NCBI GenBank assembly: GCA_965228975.1
Contig: OZ245851.1
Coordinates: forward strand, 1,240,001-1,304,000
From: JAJFJD01 sp965228975
GTDB taxonomy: Bacteria; Pseudomonadota; Alphaproteobacteria; UBA8366
Direction of reading: 5' to 3'
Length of the DNA: 64,000 bases
Part shown: positions 25,607 through 35,277 of the stretch, one piece after another
How positions within the stretch are numbered: position 1 is the first letter of the stretch
Layout of the letters: every line of letters starts with the position of its first letter
The notes under the pieces: generated by a model
Told to the model about the DNA's origin: nothing
Seen by the model: the letters and a program-made list of their open reading frames with translations, nothing else
The model's database searches: none
Translations under genes and position numbers: made by a program

Positions 25607-27636
25607 CCGCCGGCGCTTATCTGGTCGGTATCGATGTCGGCGGTACCTTCACCGATGTCCTGGCGTACGACCGGGCCAGCGGCCAAATCCTGCAAGCCAA
25701 GGTGCCGTCCTTTCCCGGCGAGCAGTGGCGCGGCGTGTTGGACGCCTTGGCGGCCCTGGGGATCGACGGTTCTGCAGTCTCGGCCTTCGTCCATGGCACG
25801 ACAATCGCGACAAATGCGTTATTGGAACGTAAAGGCGCGAAAACGGGTTTGGTCACGACCGAAGGATTCCGCGACGTCCTTGAAATCGGCAAGACGCGTC
25901 GGCTGACCGGCGGTTTGTTCGATGCGGCATGGGTTCGTCCACGGCCGATTGTCGAGCGCGAGCTGCGTCTCGAAGTGCGGGAGCGTGTTGCGGCGGACGG
26001 AACCGTATTGCGGGCCGTGTCGCAAGATGAGCTTGGTTGTGTCGCGGATGAATTGCGTGCAGCCGGGATCGAAGCCGTCGCCGTTTGTTTTCTCAACAGC
26101 TACCGCAACGACGAAAACGAGGTGGTGGCGGCCGAGGCGCTCCGCGCGCTGCTGCCCGCGGTGCCGGTCTCGCAGTCGACCGCCCTGGTTCCCGAACGCG
26201 GCGAGTTCGAACGCACGTCGACCAGTGTCCTCAATGCCTACCTTACCCCGGTGATGGCCGGTTATCTGGACACGTTGACCGCGGCGCTGTCCGAGAAAGG
26301 CCTGTCGGCGGATGTCAACATCATGGGGTCGAATGGCGGCGCGATGACAATCGAGAGCGCCGCTGAGCGTATGGCGGGCACGTTCCTATCGGGACCGGTC
26401 GGCGGTGTCACCGGCGTGTGCCAGGTTGTCGCTGCGCTGGATATCGACGATTGCATTACCTTCGACATGGGTGGCACGAGCACCGATGTGGCGCTCGTCC
26501 ACGGCCGCGAGCCGCGAATGTCGCATGACAACCAGATCGACGCCTATCCGCTGCAGATGCCCCAGCTCGATATTCACACGATCGGCGCAGGCGGCGGCAG
26601 CATCGTGCATGTACAACAGGACGGCACACTGGAGATCGGGCCACAGAGCGCGGGGGCGATGCCCGGCCCCGCCTGTTACGGCCGGGGTGGCGTCGAGCCG
26701 ACCATCTCGGATGCCAATTTACTGTTGGGCCGTTTGCCGACGGACCGGGCTTTGAGCGGAGGATTGATCCTGGATCGGGAGCGCGCTGAGGATGCATTTC
26801 AAGCCGTTGCGCGTATCCTGGGCGTCGAGGACGTCGTCGCCTTGGCCGACAGCGCGTTGCGGATTGCCGTCGCGAAGATGGCGGGTGCCGTGCGGGAGGT
26901 TTCGGTCCATCGCGGTTTCGATCCCCGCGACTTCGCGCTCGTCGGTTTCGGCGGGGCGGGGCCGATGCATGTCTTCCTCGTCGCCGAAGAATTGGCCATT
27001 CCGAATGTCGTGATTCCGCGGTTTCCCGGGCATTTGTCGGCGCTGGGCCAAATGCTGGCGGATATGCGCCGCGATTTCGTATCGGCGTGGGGCGGGCGTC
27101 TGTCCATCCTGTCGGTCGATGCATTGAACGGGGAGGTCGGGTCGTTGATCGGAGAGGCCGCGGCGGCTCTGACGGCGGACGGTGTTGCCGTGGAACGGCA
27201 TCGCCACACCATAACCCTCGACATGCGCTATGTCGGGCAGTCCTTCACCTTGCCGATTACATGGTCCGATGGATACGCGGATTGGGCGCCGTTGCGCGCC
27301 GCGTTCGATGCGCGCCATGCCGAGACGTTCGGATATGAAGATGCGGCGAACGACGCGGAAATCGTCAACATTCGGCTGGTGTCGATCGGGTTGGTGGACA
27401 AACCGAAAATCGGCATGTCCGCCTCGGTTGATGGCGATCCTATCCTCGAACGACGCCCGGTTTGGTTCGGGGAATGGATCGAGTGTCCGGTCTATCGGCG
27501 GGACGCTATGCCGGCTGGGTCAAAGGTAGATGGGCCAGCCATTGTAGAGGAAGCCGGTGGGACATCGGTCGTGCCGCCGCTATGGCGATGCGAGGTCGCG
27601 GCGGATGGCGCCTTGGTGTGCGCGCGAGGCGGGTGA
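25603..27636 (+). CDS. hyuA: Hydantoinase A/oxoprolinase-family subunit
   Basis: Subunit A (677 residues) of the same ATP-dependent enzyme, carrying the ATP-binding actin-like fold. It begins LVGIDVGGTFTDVLAYD, with VHGTTIATNALLERKGAKTGLVTTEGFRDVLEIG, DMGGTSTDVALV and GAGGGSIVHV, all typical of hydantoinase/oxoprolinase A subunits. GTG start, overlapping the hyuB stop by 4 bases (GTGA), so the two subunits are coupled. The pair hydrolyses a cyclic amide (5-oxoproline, hydantoin) or carboxylates a ketone; the substrate is open. Confidence 0.94.
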   Translation: MTAGAYLVGIDVGGTFTDVLAYDRASGQILQAKVPSFPGEQWRGVLDALAALGIDGSAVSAFVHGTTIATNALLERKGAKTGLVTTEGFRDVLEIGKTRRLTGGLFDAAWVRPRPIVERELRLEVRERVAADGTVLRAVSQDELGCVADELRAAGIEAVAVCFLNSYRNDENEVVAAEALRALLPAVPVSQSTALVPERGEFERTSTSVLNAYLTPVMAGYLDTLTAALSEKGLSADVNIMGSNGGAMTIESAAERMAGTFLSGPVGGVTGVCQVVAALDIDDCITFDMGGTSTDVALVHGREPRMSHDNQIDAYPLQMPQLDIHTIGAGGGSIVHVQQDGTLEIGPQSAGAMPGPACYGRGGVEPTISDANLLLGRLPTDRALSGGLILDRERAEDAFQAVARILGVEDVVALADSALRIAVAKMAGAVREVSVHRGFDPRDFALVGFGGAGPMHVFLVAEELAIPNVVIPRFPGHLSALGQMLADMRRDFVSAWGGRLSILSVDALNGEVGSLIGEAAAALTADGVAVERHRHTITLDMRYVGQSFTLPITWSDGYADWAPLRAAFDARHAETFGYEDAANDAEIVNIRLVSIGLVDKPKIGMSASVDGDPILERRPVWFGEWIECPVYRRDAMPAGSKVDGPAIVEEAGGTSVVPPLWRCEVAADGALVCARGG

Positions 27637-27644
27637 ACCCGAGC

Positions 27645-28181
27645 TTATCCGCGTGATGGGCGGCGAATCCTTATGCCGACCCGGGTGACTCCGTCGTTGA
27701 TGAATCCAAGCTTCTTGGCAGCACGCCGCGAAACGTCGATGACGCGGCCCTTGATGAAGGGGCCACGGTCGTTGATGCGCAGTGTCACGGTGCGGCCGTT
27801 CCGAAGGTTCGTAATGTCCACCCAGGTATCGAAGGGCAGGGTCGGGTGCGCGGCGGTAAGCCGGTTCATGTTGTAGACCTCACCGTTCGCGGTGCGGCGG
27901 CCATGAAACTTGCCGCCGTACCAGGACGCGGTTCCGATGATGTCGTACTGCTGGCCGCGCTGCCGGTTCGGCGCGGTCGCCGGGGGGACGGACCGGTGAA
28001 CAGGGGGCCGGCTCGCGTAATTCTTGCTGGGCGCGGTAACATGCGGCCGGTGGGGTTCGCTGCTGCCGCATGCCTGAAGCATCAACGAAAACATGAATGC
28101 GATGAGGGCTCCGTATTTTCCAATTCGGTCCTTTTCGCAGCCATTTACGGTCAATTGTTCAACTCGAAAATCAGTTCCCAT
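27645..28181 (-). CDS. rlpA: Septal ring lytic transglycosylase RlpA (lipoprotein)
   Basis: An outer-membrane lipoprotein with a double-psi beta-barrel that cleaves denuded peptidoglycan strands at the septum. The lipobox is seen in ALIAFMFSLMLQACGSS. The catalytic domain reads GTASWYGGKFHGRRTANGEVYNMNRLTAAHPTLPFDTWVDITNLRNGR, then VRINDRGPFIKGRVIDVSRRAAKKLGF. No SPOR domain is present, so the protein is a short form. The exact start is unclear: the ATG at 28181 gives a long pre-lipobox leader, and a nearer TTG is possible. Convergent with hyuA. Confidence 0.88.
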   Translation of the reverse strand: MGTDFRVEQLTVNGCEKDRIGKYGALIAFMFSLMLQACGSSEPHRPHVTAPSKNYASRPPVHRSVPPATAPNRQRGQQYDIIGTASWYGGKFHGRRTANGEVYNMNRLTAAHPTLPFDTWVDITNLRNGRTVTLRINDRGPFIKGRVIDVSRRAAKKLGFINDGVTRVGIRIRRPSRG

Positions 28182-28339
28182 TCGCCTGTCCGCCCTTGCC
28201 GTCGATACCGAATGCCCAATCAAGCGGGAAGACGATATCGAGCATGGCGTTAACAACCTGTTAAGGCGGAAAACACTGGCATATGTCCGGAAAATTCCAA
28301 AGGTGTGCGCCGCCGACCGATGGTTTTCCAGCCCGGGTA

Positions 28340-28843
28340 TTAGCCGATTTCGGCGGTGGACATACGGCGGTCCGCACCGGAATAAGGCAAGTCTTGACGA
28401 CGGCGGTCGGGCCCCACGAATGTCTCCGTGCGGACATAAGGACGCGGTGATTCGATAATCGCGCGGATGCGGCTATAGATCGATTGAGCATTGACCGGTT
28501 TGCGCAGAATTTCATTTGCGCCACAATCCCGCGCGTCGAGGATATGGTTCGCTTCGGCGTGGCCCGTGCAGATCACGATAGGAATGAACGGATTGGGGCT
28601 GTTTTCCTCCCGGCGCACATGGCTGGTGAAATCCTTGCCGTTCATGGGTTTCATGTTCAGGTCGCATACGATCAGGTCGAGCGGGGTCTGCTGCAGGATT
28701 TGCAGCGCCTGCGCGCCGTCGGTCGCGAACTTCAGCTTTTCCGACGAAAAATCCAGCGCTTGCAGGAGCTCGCGCATGATCTCATGCATGAATTCGTTGT
28801 CGTCGACGATCAAGACGCGGAGGTGGGAAAAATCAAACGCCAT
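28340..28843 (-). CDS. Single-domain response regulator with DRR-rich tail
   Basis: A 167-residue receiver domain. The acidic residues D14-D15 (IVDDNEF), phosphoacceptor D61 (IVCDLNM), T93 and K115 (LRKPVN) are complete. The C-terminal 35 residues have GPDRRRQDLPYSGADRRM, a tail type common in alphaproteobacterial single-domain receivers. It is divergent from a PAS histidine kinase at 29173, a possible partner. Confidence 0.92.
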   Translation of the reverse strand: MAFDFSHLRVLIVDDNEFMHEIMRELLQALDFSSEKLKFATDGAQALQILQQTPLDLIVCDLNMKPMNGKDFTSHVRREENSPNPFIPIVICTGHAEANHILDARDCGANEILRKPVNAQSIYSRIRAIIESPRPYVRTETFVGPDRRRQDLPYSGADRRMSTAEIG

Positions 28844-29172
28844 TGTACAATTTTACAGCTGTTGCCGGGCTGAAATTGCCTAAGGACCGCCGAGGACGCA
28901 GAAATATAAGTCGTGCGTCTCATTTGCCGATATCTCAGTGACTATGTAGCCCTATCTCGCCGGGTTTTGCAATGGTTTCAGTGATTTCCGTGCGTATGGA
29001 GCGCGGATTTTCGACCCCGTTACCGGTGGCGGCCGCACGATCTACACGAATTGCGGGTACAGCCGTATCGGATTTCTAAACGCTTGGAAGATTGGAGCAA
29101 TTAAGGGGTTCTCAATATATCTACCGTACGTTGAGGGTGAGGTTTGCCGATCATTTCGGTTGAGATGCATTT
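28844..29172 (+). other. Intergenic region between receiver and PAS kinase
   Basis: A 329-base region between divergent genes. It must hold the promoters of both, but no clear -35/-10 pair or strong inverted repeat was found by eye. A 35-codon reading frame on the + strand lacks a ribosome binding site and is not called. Confidence 0.5.
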
Positions 29173-31233
29173 ATGACCTATCGCACAGTGGATCTGGCGA
29201 TCACCCTGTTGTCTGCGGAGACGCGATCCGGATCGTCCTCTCTGGACGCCGCCGTGAAGTCCTTGGCCGTCGGTTCGCAGTGCCCTGGCGCCGGTATTGC
29301 GATGTTATCGTCAGACGGCAAGACCCTCGAGTTGGCCGCACATACGGTGAACGGTACCGATCAGCCGCTTATGCAATTCAGCGTTGAAGGTTCCGCGTGC
29401 GCCGCCCTGTACAGGCCGGAGGTGGACGCTCATTGCGAACTCAGCGGCGACTTTGGGAATCAGTTTCCCGACGATCCGACGATCGATGGCGGCAACACCG
29501 CATTCTACTATGCGCAGGTATTCCACGACGGGATCGGCCGGCCGCTCGGCCATCTATTCGTGAGCGATAGCCAGCCGCGCCGGACCGATGATGTTCTGCG
29601 GGCGTTTTTCCGGATCGTTTGCCAGCGGATCGGCGCCGACTATGATCGCGACAGCCTGCAGGAGCAACTTATCAAGAGTGAAGAGCGAAGCCGCAGGCTC
29701 GTCGCGACCACCGATGTCATTGCGTGGGAAATGGACTTGCCCGGTTGGCGGTTCACGTATGTGTCGCCCCAGGTCGAAACCCTGTTCGGGTATCCGAAGG
29801 AGGCATGGTACGCTGAGAATTTCTGGCCTGAAAAAGTGCATCCCGAAGATCGCCAATGGGCGATGGACTACTGCATGGCACTGACGGCGCAGTCCCAAGA
29901 TCATGACTTCGAGTACCGCATGATGGCGAAGGACGGGCGCATCGTATGGGTGCGCGACATCGTCACTGTTCACTGCGACAGCGATGAGCCGACCCTGTTA
30001 AGCGGCTATCTCATCGACATCTCGGCCCAGAAGGAAACCGAGGAGGCGCTGGCCAAGAGCGAGCAACGGTTTCGCGATTTTGCCGAAGCGGCCACCGATT
30101 GGTTTTGGGAGATGGATGAGAACCTGCGGTTCAGCTACTTTTCCGAGCGGTTCTTCGAGGCCAGCGGCGTTCGGCCCGAGTATCTGATGGGCAAGACGCG
30201 GCGCGAGCTCTTGGCCGAGAATGACACGGTATTGGGCGGCACCACGACCATCACCGATTGGGAACATCATATCGCGACGTTGGACGCGCATCAGCCGTTC
30301 CAGGATTTCCGGCATCCGCGACCCGACGGAGAGGGCGGGTACCATTACCTATCGATCAGCGGCAAGCCGGTCTTCGACGAAACGGGACAATTCAAAGGCT
30401 ATCGCGGCAGCGGAACGAATATCACCGAAAAGGTCCGAACGGAAATGGCGTTGCGCGAAAGCGAGGCGCAACTCCGTCTGCAGAGCGAGCGTGCGGAAGA
30501 AGCGAGTCGCGCCAAGTCCGAGTTCCTGGCCAACATGAGCCATGAAATAAGGACTCCCCTGAACGCGATCCTCGGTTTTTCGGACTCGATGCATCAGCAG
30601 ATACTCGGTCCTTTGGGGTCGGACAAGTACATCGAATACGCGGCGGCGATTCACAGTAGCGGGCAGCATCTGCTGGAACTCGTGAATGATGTCCTCGACC
30701 TGTCCAAGATCGAGGCCGGGCGCTTCACCTTGTCACGATCGTCTTTCCTGTTGAACGATGTCGTGGACGGCTGCCTTCAGATTATCCGAGAGCGCGCGGC
30801 CAGCGGCGGTATCACGCTTATCAAGGAAATTCCGGAAGAACTTCTGCCGGTCTTTGCCGACGAACGTGCCATCAAGCAGGTGTTGTTGAACCTGTTCTCG
30901 AATGCGCTGAAATACACCGAGGAAGGCGGCGAGGTGAAGGTCGTGGCCGTCGCCGAGGGCGCTGATTTGCAAATCACCGTATCCGATACGGGGATCGGCA
31001 TCCCGGAATCGGAAATCAGCTATCTGACGGAGGCTTTCGTCCAGGGGCGTTCGGATCAGGCTTACCTTACCAACGAGGGGACCGGGCTCGGCCTCGCAAT
31101 CACCGATTCTTTCGTGAAGATGCATGGCGGGACCTTGTCCATCAGCAGCACCGTCGGTGTGGGCACCCGTGTCGATATCAATCTGCCGAAAGCGTTGCTC
31201 GACGCGGCATCGGCCAATCTGTCCATCGCGTGA
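29173..31233 (+). CDS. Multi-PAS sensor histidine kinase
   Basis: A 686-residue cytosolic kinase. An N-terminal GAF-like region spans about 1-165, followed by two PAS domains with PAC ends (about 170-290 and 300-430; the first has RFTYVSPQVETLFGYPKEAW, the second DWFWEMDENLRFSYFSERFFEASG). His457 in FLANMSHEIRTPLNAILGFSD is the phosphoacceptor. The ATPase domain has NLFSNALKYTEEGG, DTGIGIP and GTGLGLAI. No membrane segment is seen. It probably signals to a separate receiver such as the divergent one. Signal unknown. Confidence 0.94.
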   Translation: MTYRTVDLAITLLSAETRSGSSSLDAAVKSLAVGSQCPGAGIAMLSSDGKTLELAAHTVNGTDQPLMQFSVEGSACAALYRPEVDAHCELSGDFGNQFPDDPTIDGGNTAFYYAQVFHDGIGRPLGHLFVSDSQPRRTDDVLRAFFRIVCQRIGADYDRDSLQEQLIKSEERSRRLVATTDVIAWEMDLPGWRFTYVSPQVETLFGYPKEAWYAENFWPEKVHPEDRQWAMDYCMALTAQSQDHDFEYRMMAKDGRIVWVRDIVTVHCDSDEPTLLSGYLIDISAQKETEEALAKSEQRFRDFAEAATDWFWEMDENLRFSYFSERFFEASGVRPEYLMGKTRRELLAENDTVLGGTTTITDWEHHIATLDAHQPFQDFRHPRPDGEGGYHYLSISGKPVFDETGQFKGYRGSGTNITEKVRTEMALRESEAQLRLQSERAEEASRAKSEFLANMSHEIRTPLNAILGFSDSMHQQILGPLGSDKYIEYAAAIHSSGQHLLELVNDVLDLSKIEAGRFTLSRSSFLLNDVVDGCLQIIRERAASGGITLIKEIPEELLPVFADERAIKQVLLNLFSNALKYTEEGGEVKVVAVAEGADLQITVSDTGIGIPESEISYLTEAFVQGRSDQAYLTNEGTGLGLAITDSFVKMHGGTLSISSTVGVGTRVDINLPKALLDAASANLSIA

Positions 31234-31260
31234 CGCGGACCGGAGCCGCCGTTTCCCCAA

Positions 31261-31292
31261 ACGAAAACCGCCCTCTCCAGGGAGAGGGCGGT
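31261..31292 (-). terminator. Intrinsic terminator of the first solute-binding protein gene
   Basis: A perfect 12-bp stem (ACCGCCCTCTCC / GGAGAGGGCGGT) with an AG at the tip lies 22 bases after the stop codon; on the - strand it is followed by TTTTCGTTT. Confidence 0.88.
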
Positions 31293-31314
31293 CCGTCGTC
31301 TTTAACCGATATCC

Positions 31315-32934
31315 TTACCGGAGCTTCGGATCGATCCAAACTTGATCCAACGCTTGGTTCAGATAGTGACTCGGCGCGATCTTCCAGCCCTTCACATAGG
31401 TGCGGTGCGGGTTGATCTTGTACCACCAGAAGCCCGGCGTGAAATGCGCCATATCCAACAAGAGATGCTTCTCGTAGGCGCGCATCTTGTCGAATTGCTT
31501 CTTCGGATCGGCTTCCTGCAGCATGTCGAGATACAGCTCGGTCGCCTTGTCGTCCGTGTGGTTGGTGTAGTTGTTGCCGGCGTCGCGAATCCACTTGGAA
31601 ACGTCGATCGTCGGGTTGATCACGCTCTGCGCGTTAATGTCGATGTTGACATCGGTGTCACGCGTCTTGCGCAGGCCGGCGTACCACGGGCCGGACGGAA
31701 CCACCTTCTGGTCCGCGTTCATGCCCACTTTGCGCCACTGGTCGATGAACCAAGTGCCGACGACCTTGTACGGCTGGTCGACCGCACGGTTCCACAACGT
31801 CACCTTGAGGTTCGGCTGACCCGCTTCTTTCAGAAGCGCGCGCGCCTTCGCACGGTTGGCCTTCACGTCGCGGCCGAAGCCGGGCATCGTTTCCAACCAT
31901 TCCTTCGACGGCTCAAGCTCGTGGCCGGGGAAGACGATACCGCCGACTTGCTTCACGACGGCGATCCGCGCCAGATATTTCGAGCCGCCCCAGCGGTCGA
32001 ATGCATAGCCGAGCGCCTGGCGGACACGCGGATCCTGGAAACGTTTCTTCTTCTGGTTGGCGCCTGCGCCAAACAGAACGTTCCAGTTGCTTTCCTGCAC
32101 CTTGACCTTGTCGCCAAGGGCTTTCACAAGGTCATCGCGTGCCTTCGGCGGGAAGCCGCGGAACTCGATGGCCGCGCGGTCACCGCGGATGGCTTGCAGG
32201 CGAACCGACATCTTCGGTGCCGAGATTGCCTTGTAGCCGTCGAGGTAGGGCAGGCCCTTGACGTGATAACCGTCGTACCGCTTGCCTTCGACGAAAGCGC
32301 CGGGCTGATGCTGCACGAACTGGAACGCGCCAGTGCCGTTGACGTTCTTCTTGTGCCAAGAGTAGCCGTGCGTGTCCAAGTCCTTCTTCGAATAGATGAA
32401 GTTGAACGGCGACGCCAACGCCGGCAGCATCGCTGCGAGCGGGCGTTTCAGCTTGACGACGACCTGATGCGATGACGGCGTTTCGACCGATTCGATCTGC
32501 GTGTACCAAGCCTTACGCGAACTCGGAACGCCCTTCGGCGGGAAGGCGATCTTGTCGATCGATGCCTTGATGTCGGCTGCCGTTAGCGGCGTGCCGTCAT
32601 GGAACTTGACGTTTTTGCGGATGTCGAAGACGTAGGCCTTGCCGCCGTCTTGAATCGAATACTTCTCGCACAGGTCGCAGACGAAGTCGGTCGTGGACTG
32701 CGGATTCTCCGGGTTGATGCGAATCAGCAGGCTGTAAAACGGCCGGATCGGATGGATCATGCCGAATGTCGTTTCCTGATGTCCGTCATATGACGGAATC
32801 TTACTACCGACGACAAAACTCAAGGTACCGCCCTTTACCGGCTTCTCTGCTGCGACCGCGACGCTACCGGCGCCAAAAGCCAAAGCAGTTCCCAGTAGGA
32901 CGGCAGCCCCAAATCTACGATCGGGCTTTCTCAT
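31315..32934 (-). CDS. ABC transporter solute-binding protein, family 5 (copy 1)
   Basis: A periplasmic binding protein of the peptide/nickel (SBP_bac_5) family, 539 residues, with a signal peptide cleaved near VAVAAEKP. The family feature is YVFDIRKNVKFHDGTPLTAADIKASIDKI. The ATG at 32934 follows AAAGGAG; a TTG two codons earlier is less likely. It is closely related along its full length to the protein encoded just upstream, so the two came from a tandem duplication. No permease or ATPase genes are in the window. Substrates could be oligopeptides or other solutes. Confidence 0.93.
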   Translation of the reverse strand: MRKPDRRFGAAVLLGTALAFGAGSVAVAAEKPVKGGTLSFVVGSKIPSYDGHQETTFGMIHPIRPFYSLLIRINPENPQSTTDFVCDLCEKYSIQDGGKAYVFDIRKNVKFHDGTPLTAADIKASIDKIAFPPKGVPSSRKAWYTQIESVETPSSHQVVVKLKRPLAAMLPALASPFNFIYSKKDLDTHGYSWHKKNVNGTGAFQFVQHQPGAFVEGKRYDGYHVKGLPYLDGYKAISAPKMSVRLQAIRGDRAAIEFRGFPPKARDDLVKALGDKVKVQESNWNVLFGAGANQKKKRFQDPRVRQALGYAFDRWGGSKYLARIAVVKQVGGIVFPGHELEPSKEWLETMPGFGRDVKANRAKARALLKEAGQPNLKVTLWNRAVDQPYKVVGTWFIDQWRKVGMNADQKVVPSGPWYAGLRKTRDTDVNIDINAQSVINPTIDVSKWIRDAGNNYTNHTDDKATELYLDMLQEADPKKQFDKMRAYEKHLLLDMAHFTPGFWWYKINPHRTYVKGWKIAPSHYLNQALDQVWIDPKLR

Positions 32935-33061
32935 TCCCAAACTCCTTTAAAGATTGTCTCGTTTTTTGATTGTTATGGTGATTGTTGAAGTGTGACCAAG
33001 TTGTTCGTTTCCACCTGCGTAACCAATCCGAGACCGGCTCGGCAGATCGAAACCTGCGGTT

Positions 33062-33091
33062 ACTATAAGAGGTGAAACGCCATACAAACAA
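33062..33091 (-). promoter_or_regulatory. Possible promoter of solute-binding protein copy 1
   Basis: On the - strand TTGTTT and TATAGT are separated by 18 bases, about 125 bases before the start codon. Confidence 0.4.
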
Positions 33092-33202
33092 GAGCACTAA
33101 CACGATACCGGCAAACTATATCGCCGAGTTGCCCAAATAAGGGGCATATCTTGGCCTTATTCCGCAGAAATTGTTGAGTTCCGGACTGTTGTGCCGGTAG
33201 AC

Positions 33203-33233
33203 AAAAAACTGCCCTCTCCGAAGAGAGGGCAGT
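33203..33233 (-). terminator. Intrinsic terminator of solute-binding protein copy 2
   Basis: An 11-bp stem (ACTGCCCTCTC / GAGAGGGCAGT) with loop CGAA (TTCG on the - strand) and a - strand tail TTTTTTG, 23 bases after the stop codon. Confidence 0.92.
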
Positions 33234-33255
33234 GCAACATTGGTCAAAAAACGGA

Positions 33256-34881
33256 CTATCTGAGTTTCGGATCGATCCAAACGCGGTCCAGCGCCTGGTT
33301 TAGGTAATGGCTCGGTGCGATCTTCCAGCCCTTCACGTAGGAACGGTGCGGGTTGATCTTGTACCACCAGAAAGCCGGGATGAAATGCGCCTGGTCCGCA
33401 AGCACACGCAATTCGTAGGCCCGCATCTTCTCGAACTGCTTCTTGGGATCGTTTTCATAAAGCATCTCAAGGTACAGTTCGGTCGACTTGTCGTCCGTGT
33501 GGTTCGAGTAGTTGTTTCCGGCATCGCGAATCCACTTCGACACGTCGATCGTCGGATTGATGACCGTTTGCGCGTTGAACGCGACGGCGACATCGAAATC
33601 GCGTGTTTTGCGGAGGCCCGCGTACCAGGGACCTGACGGAACGACCTTTTGATCCGCCGCGGCGCCAATTTTCCGCCACTGGTCGATGAACCAAGTGCCG
33701 ACAACCTTATACGGCTGGTCGACCGCGCGGTTCCACAGAGTCACCTTGACGTTCGGATGACCGGCGTCTTTCAGCAGCTGCTTTGCCTTGGCCCGGTTGG
33801 CCTTAACATCGGCGCCGAACCCGGGAAGGTTCTCCATCATCCACTCTTTCGACGGGGCGAGCGGATGTTTCGGGAAGGTGATTCCGCCGACCGTCTTGAT
33901 CAAGGCGATCTTGGACAGGAACTTCGAGCCGCCCCAGCGGTCGAACGCATAACTCAGCGCTTGCCGCACACGCGGATCCTGGAAGCGTTTGATCTTCTGG
34001 TTGGGCGATGCCCCCATCAGAACGTTCCAGTCACTCTCCTGAACCTTGATCTTGTCGCCGAGCGCCTTGACGAGATCGTCACGGGCTTTCGGAGGAAATC
34101 CGCGGAACTCGATAGCGGCCCGATCACCACGGATGGCTTGCAGGCGAACCGACATCTTCGGTGCTGAGATCGCCTTATAACCGTCGAGATATGGCAGTCC
34201 CTTTACATGGAAATCGGCATTCTTCTTACCTTCGACAAAGGCACCGGGTTGATGCTGGACGAAGGAAAAGGCGCCGGTCCCATTGATGTTTTTCTTGTGC
34301 CATGAATACCCGTTCGTATCGAGATCCTTCTTCGAATACACGAAGTTAAACGGCGATGCGAAGGCAGGGATCAGGGCAGGCAATGGCCGCTTCAGGTCGA
34401 AAACCACCGTATACTTGTCCGGTGCCTTGATCGAGGCGACTTGCGTGTACCAGGCCTTACGTGAGCTCGGGACACCCTTTGGCGGGAAAATGATCTTGTC
34501 GAACGTCGCCTTGATGTCAGCTGATGTCAGCGGCGTGCCATCGTGGAATTTGACGTTCTGTTTCAGTTTAAAGGTATAGGTCTTCCCGTCATTGCTGGTT
34601 ACCCACTTGCCTTCGCAGAGATCGCAAATGATGTCGGTCGGCGATTGCGGGTTATCCGGGTTGATGCGGACGAGAAGGCTGTAGAACGGCCGGATCGGAT
34701 GGATCATGCCGAAGGTGGTCTCTTGATGCCCGTCGTATGACGGGATCTTGCTGCCCACAACGAAGCTAAGTACGCCGCCGTTCACCGGTTTCTCCGCGGC
34801 TGCCGCCACGGAAACGCCACCGAACGCCAAAGCAGTACCAAGCAGAAGTGTGGACCCAAACGATAGAGAGGGCTTTTTCAT
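33256..34881 (-). CDS. ABC transporter solute-binding protein, family 5 (copy 2)
   Basis: A 541-residue periplasmic binding protein of the SBP_bac_5 family with signal peptide MKKPSLSFGSTLLLGTALAF and cleavage near VAAAAEKP. The start at 34881 follows AAGGAG; a longer frame to 34956 has no matching signal. Long blocks are identical to copy 1, for example the segment around WIRDAGNNY and the C-terminal HYLNQALD-x-VWIDPKLR. Compared with copy 1 the clearest difference is CDLCEGKWVTSNDGKTYTFKLKQNV. Each copy has its own terminator. Confidence 0.93.
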   Translation of the reverse strand: MKKPSLSFGSTLLLGTALAFGGVSVAAAAEKPVNGGVLSFVVGSKIPSYDGHQETTFGMIHPIRPFYSLLVRINPDNPQSPTDIICDLCEGKWVTSNDGKTYTFKLKQNVKFHDGTPLTSADIKATFDKIIFPPKGVPSSRKAWYTQVASIKAPDKYTVVFDLKRPLPALIPAFASPFNFVYSKKDLDTNGYSWHKKNINGTGAFSFVQHQPGAFVEGKKNADFHVKGLPYLDGYKAISAPKMSVRLQAIRGDRAAIEFRGFPPKARDDLVKALGDKIKVQESDWNVLMGASPNQKIKRFQDPRVRQALSYAFDRWGGSKFLSKIALIKTVGGITFPKHPLAPSKEWMMENLPGFGADVKANRAKAKQLLKDAGHPNVKVTLWNRAVDQPYKVVGTWFIDQWRKIGAAADQKVVPSGPWYAGLRKTRDFDVAVAFNAQTVINPTIDVSKWIRDAGNNYSNHTDDKSTELYLEMLYENDPKKQFEKMRAYELRVLADQAHFIPAFWWYKINPHRSYVKGWKIAPSHYLNQALDRVWIDPKLR

Positions 34882-35277
34882 CTCCCAAATCTCCTTGTTT
34901 ACGGTTCCGTTTTTGTTCTTGTTAGTTTTACAAACGAACCCACGGCGTCTTCGCACCGTTTGATTGCCCTATCATCGCATGCAGTTCTTGCTCTTCAACG
35001 GTATGCTGCGATGTCGGGATCGTGCCAAAAGGCACGTTGCAGCCGCAGTTCGCTAGCCTCGCGTTTCTTATTTTCCCGGTACTTCGGTGAATCTCAGCAC
35101 ACCGGATACCGCGCTTGCCAACTACTATAGAAGTTTATTCACGCGATGGATAGTTGTGGCTGGTCCGGCCCCGCGCGACAAGGTTGCGGTCCTTGGTAAT
35201 CGACAGTGAAATTGGCTTGTGGCAGTCTCGACACGGCGACCGATTAGGTCTCATAGCGAGAGGACGGCGCACCCCGC
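34882..35277 (-). other. Intergenic region upstream of solute-binding protein copy 2
   Basis: A 396-base gap between divergent genes. A TATAGT-like element occurs on the - strand near 35127-35132, but no matching -35 was found. No RNA gene or small ORF with a ribosome binding site is supported. The dehydrogenase ribosome binding site (GAGAGGA) is at its right end. Confidence 0.5.

Larger units (their letters stand above)
32935..33255 (-). other. Intergenic region between the two solute-binding protein genes
   Basis: A 321-base region holding the terminator of copy 2 and the probable promoter and leader of copy 1, so the two genes are likely separate transcripts. Nothing coding is supported. 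Confidence 0.6.

Noticed and set aside
28973..29080. 35-codon ORF before the PAS kinase gene
   Set aside because: No ribosome binding site precedes its ATG and the sequence is unremarkable.
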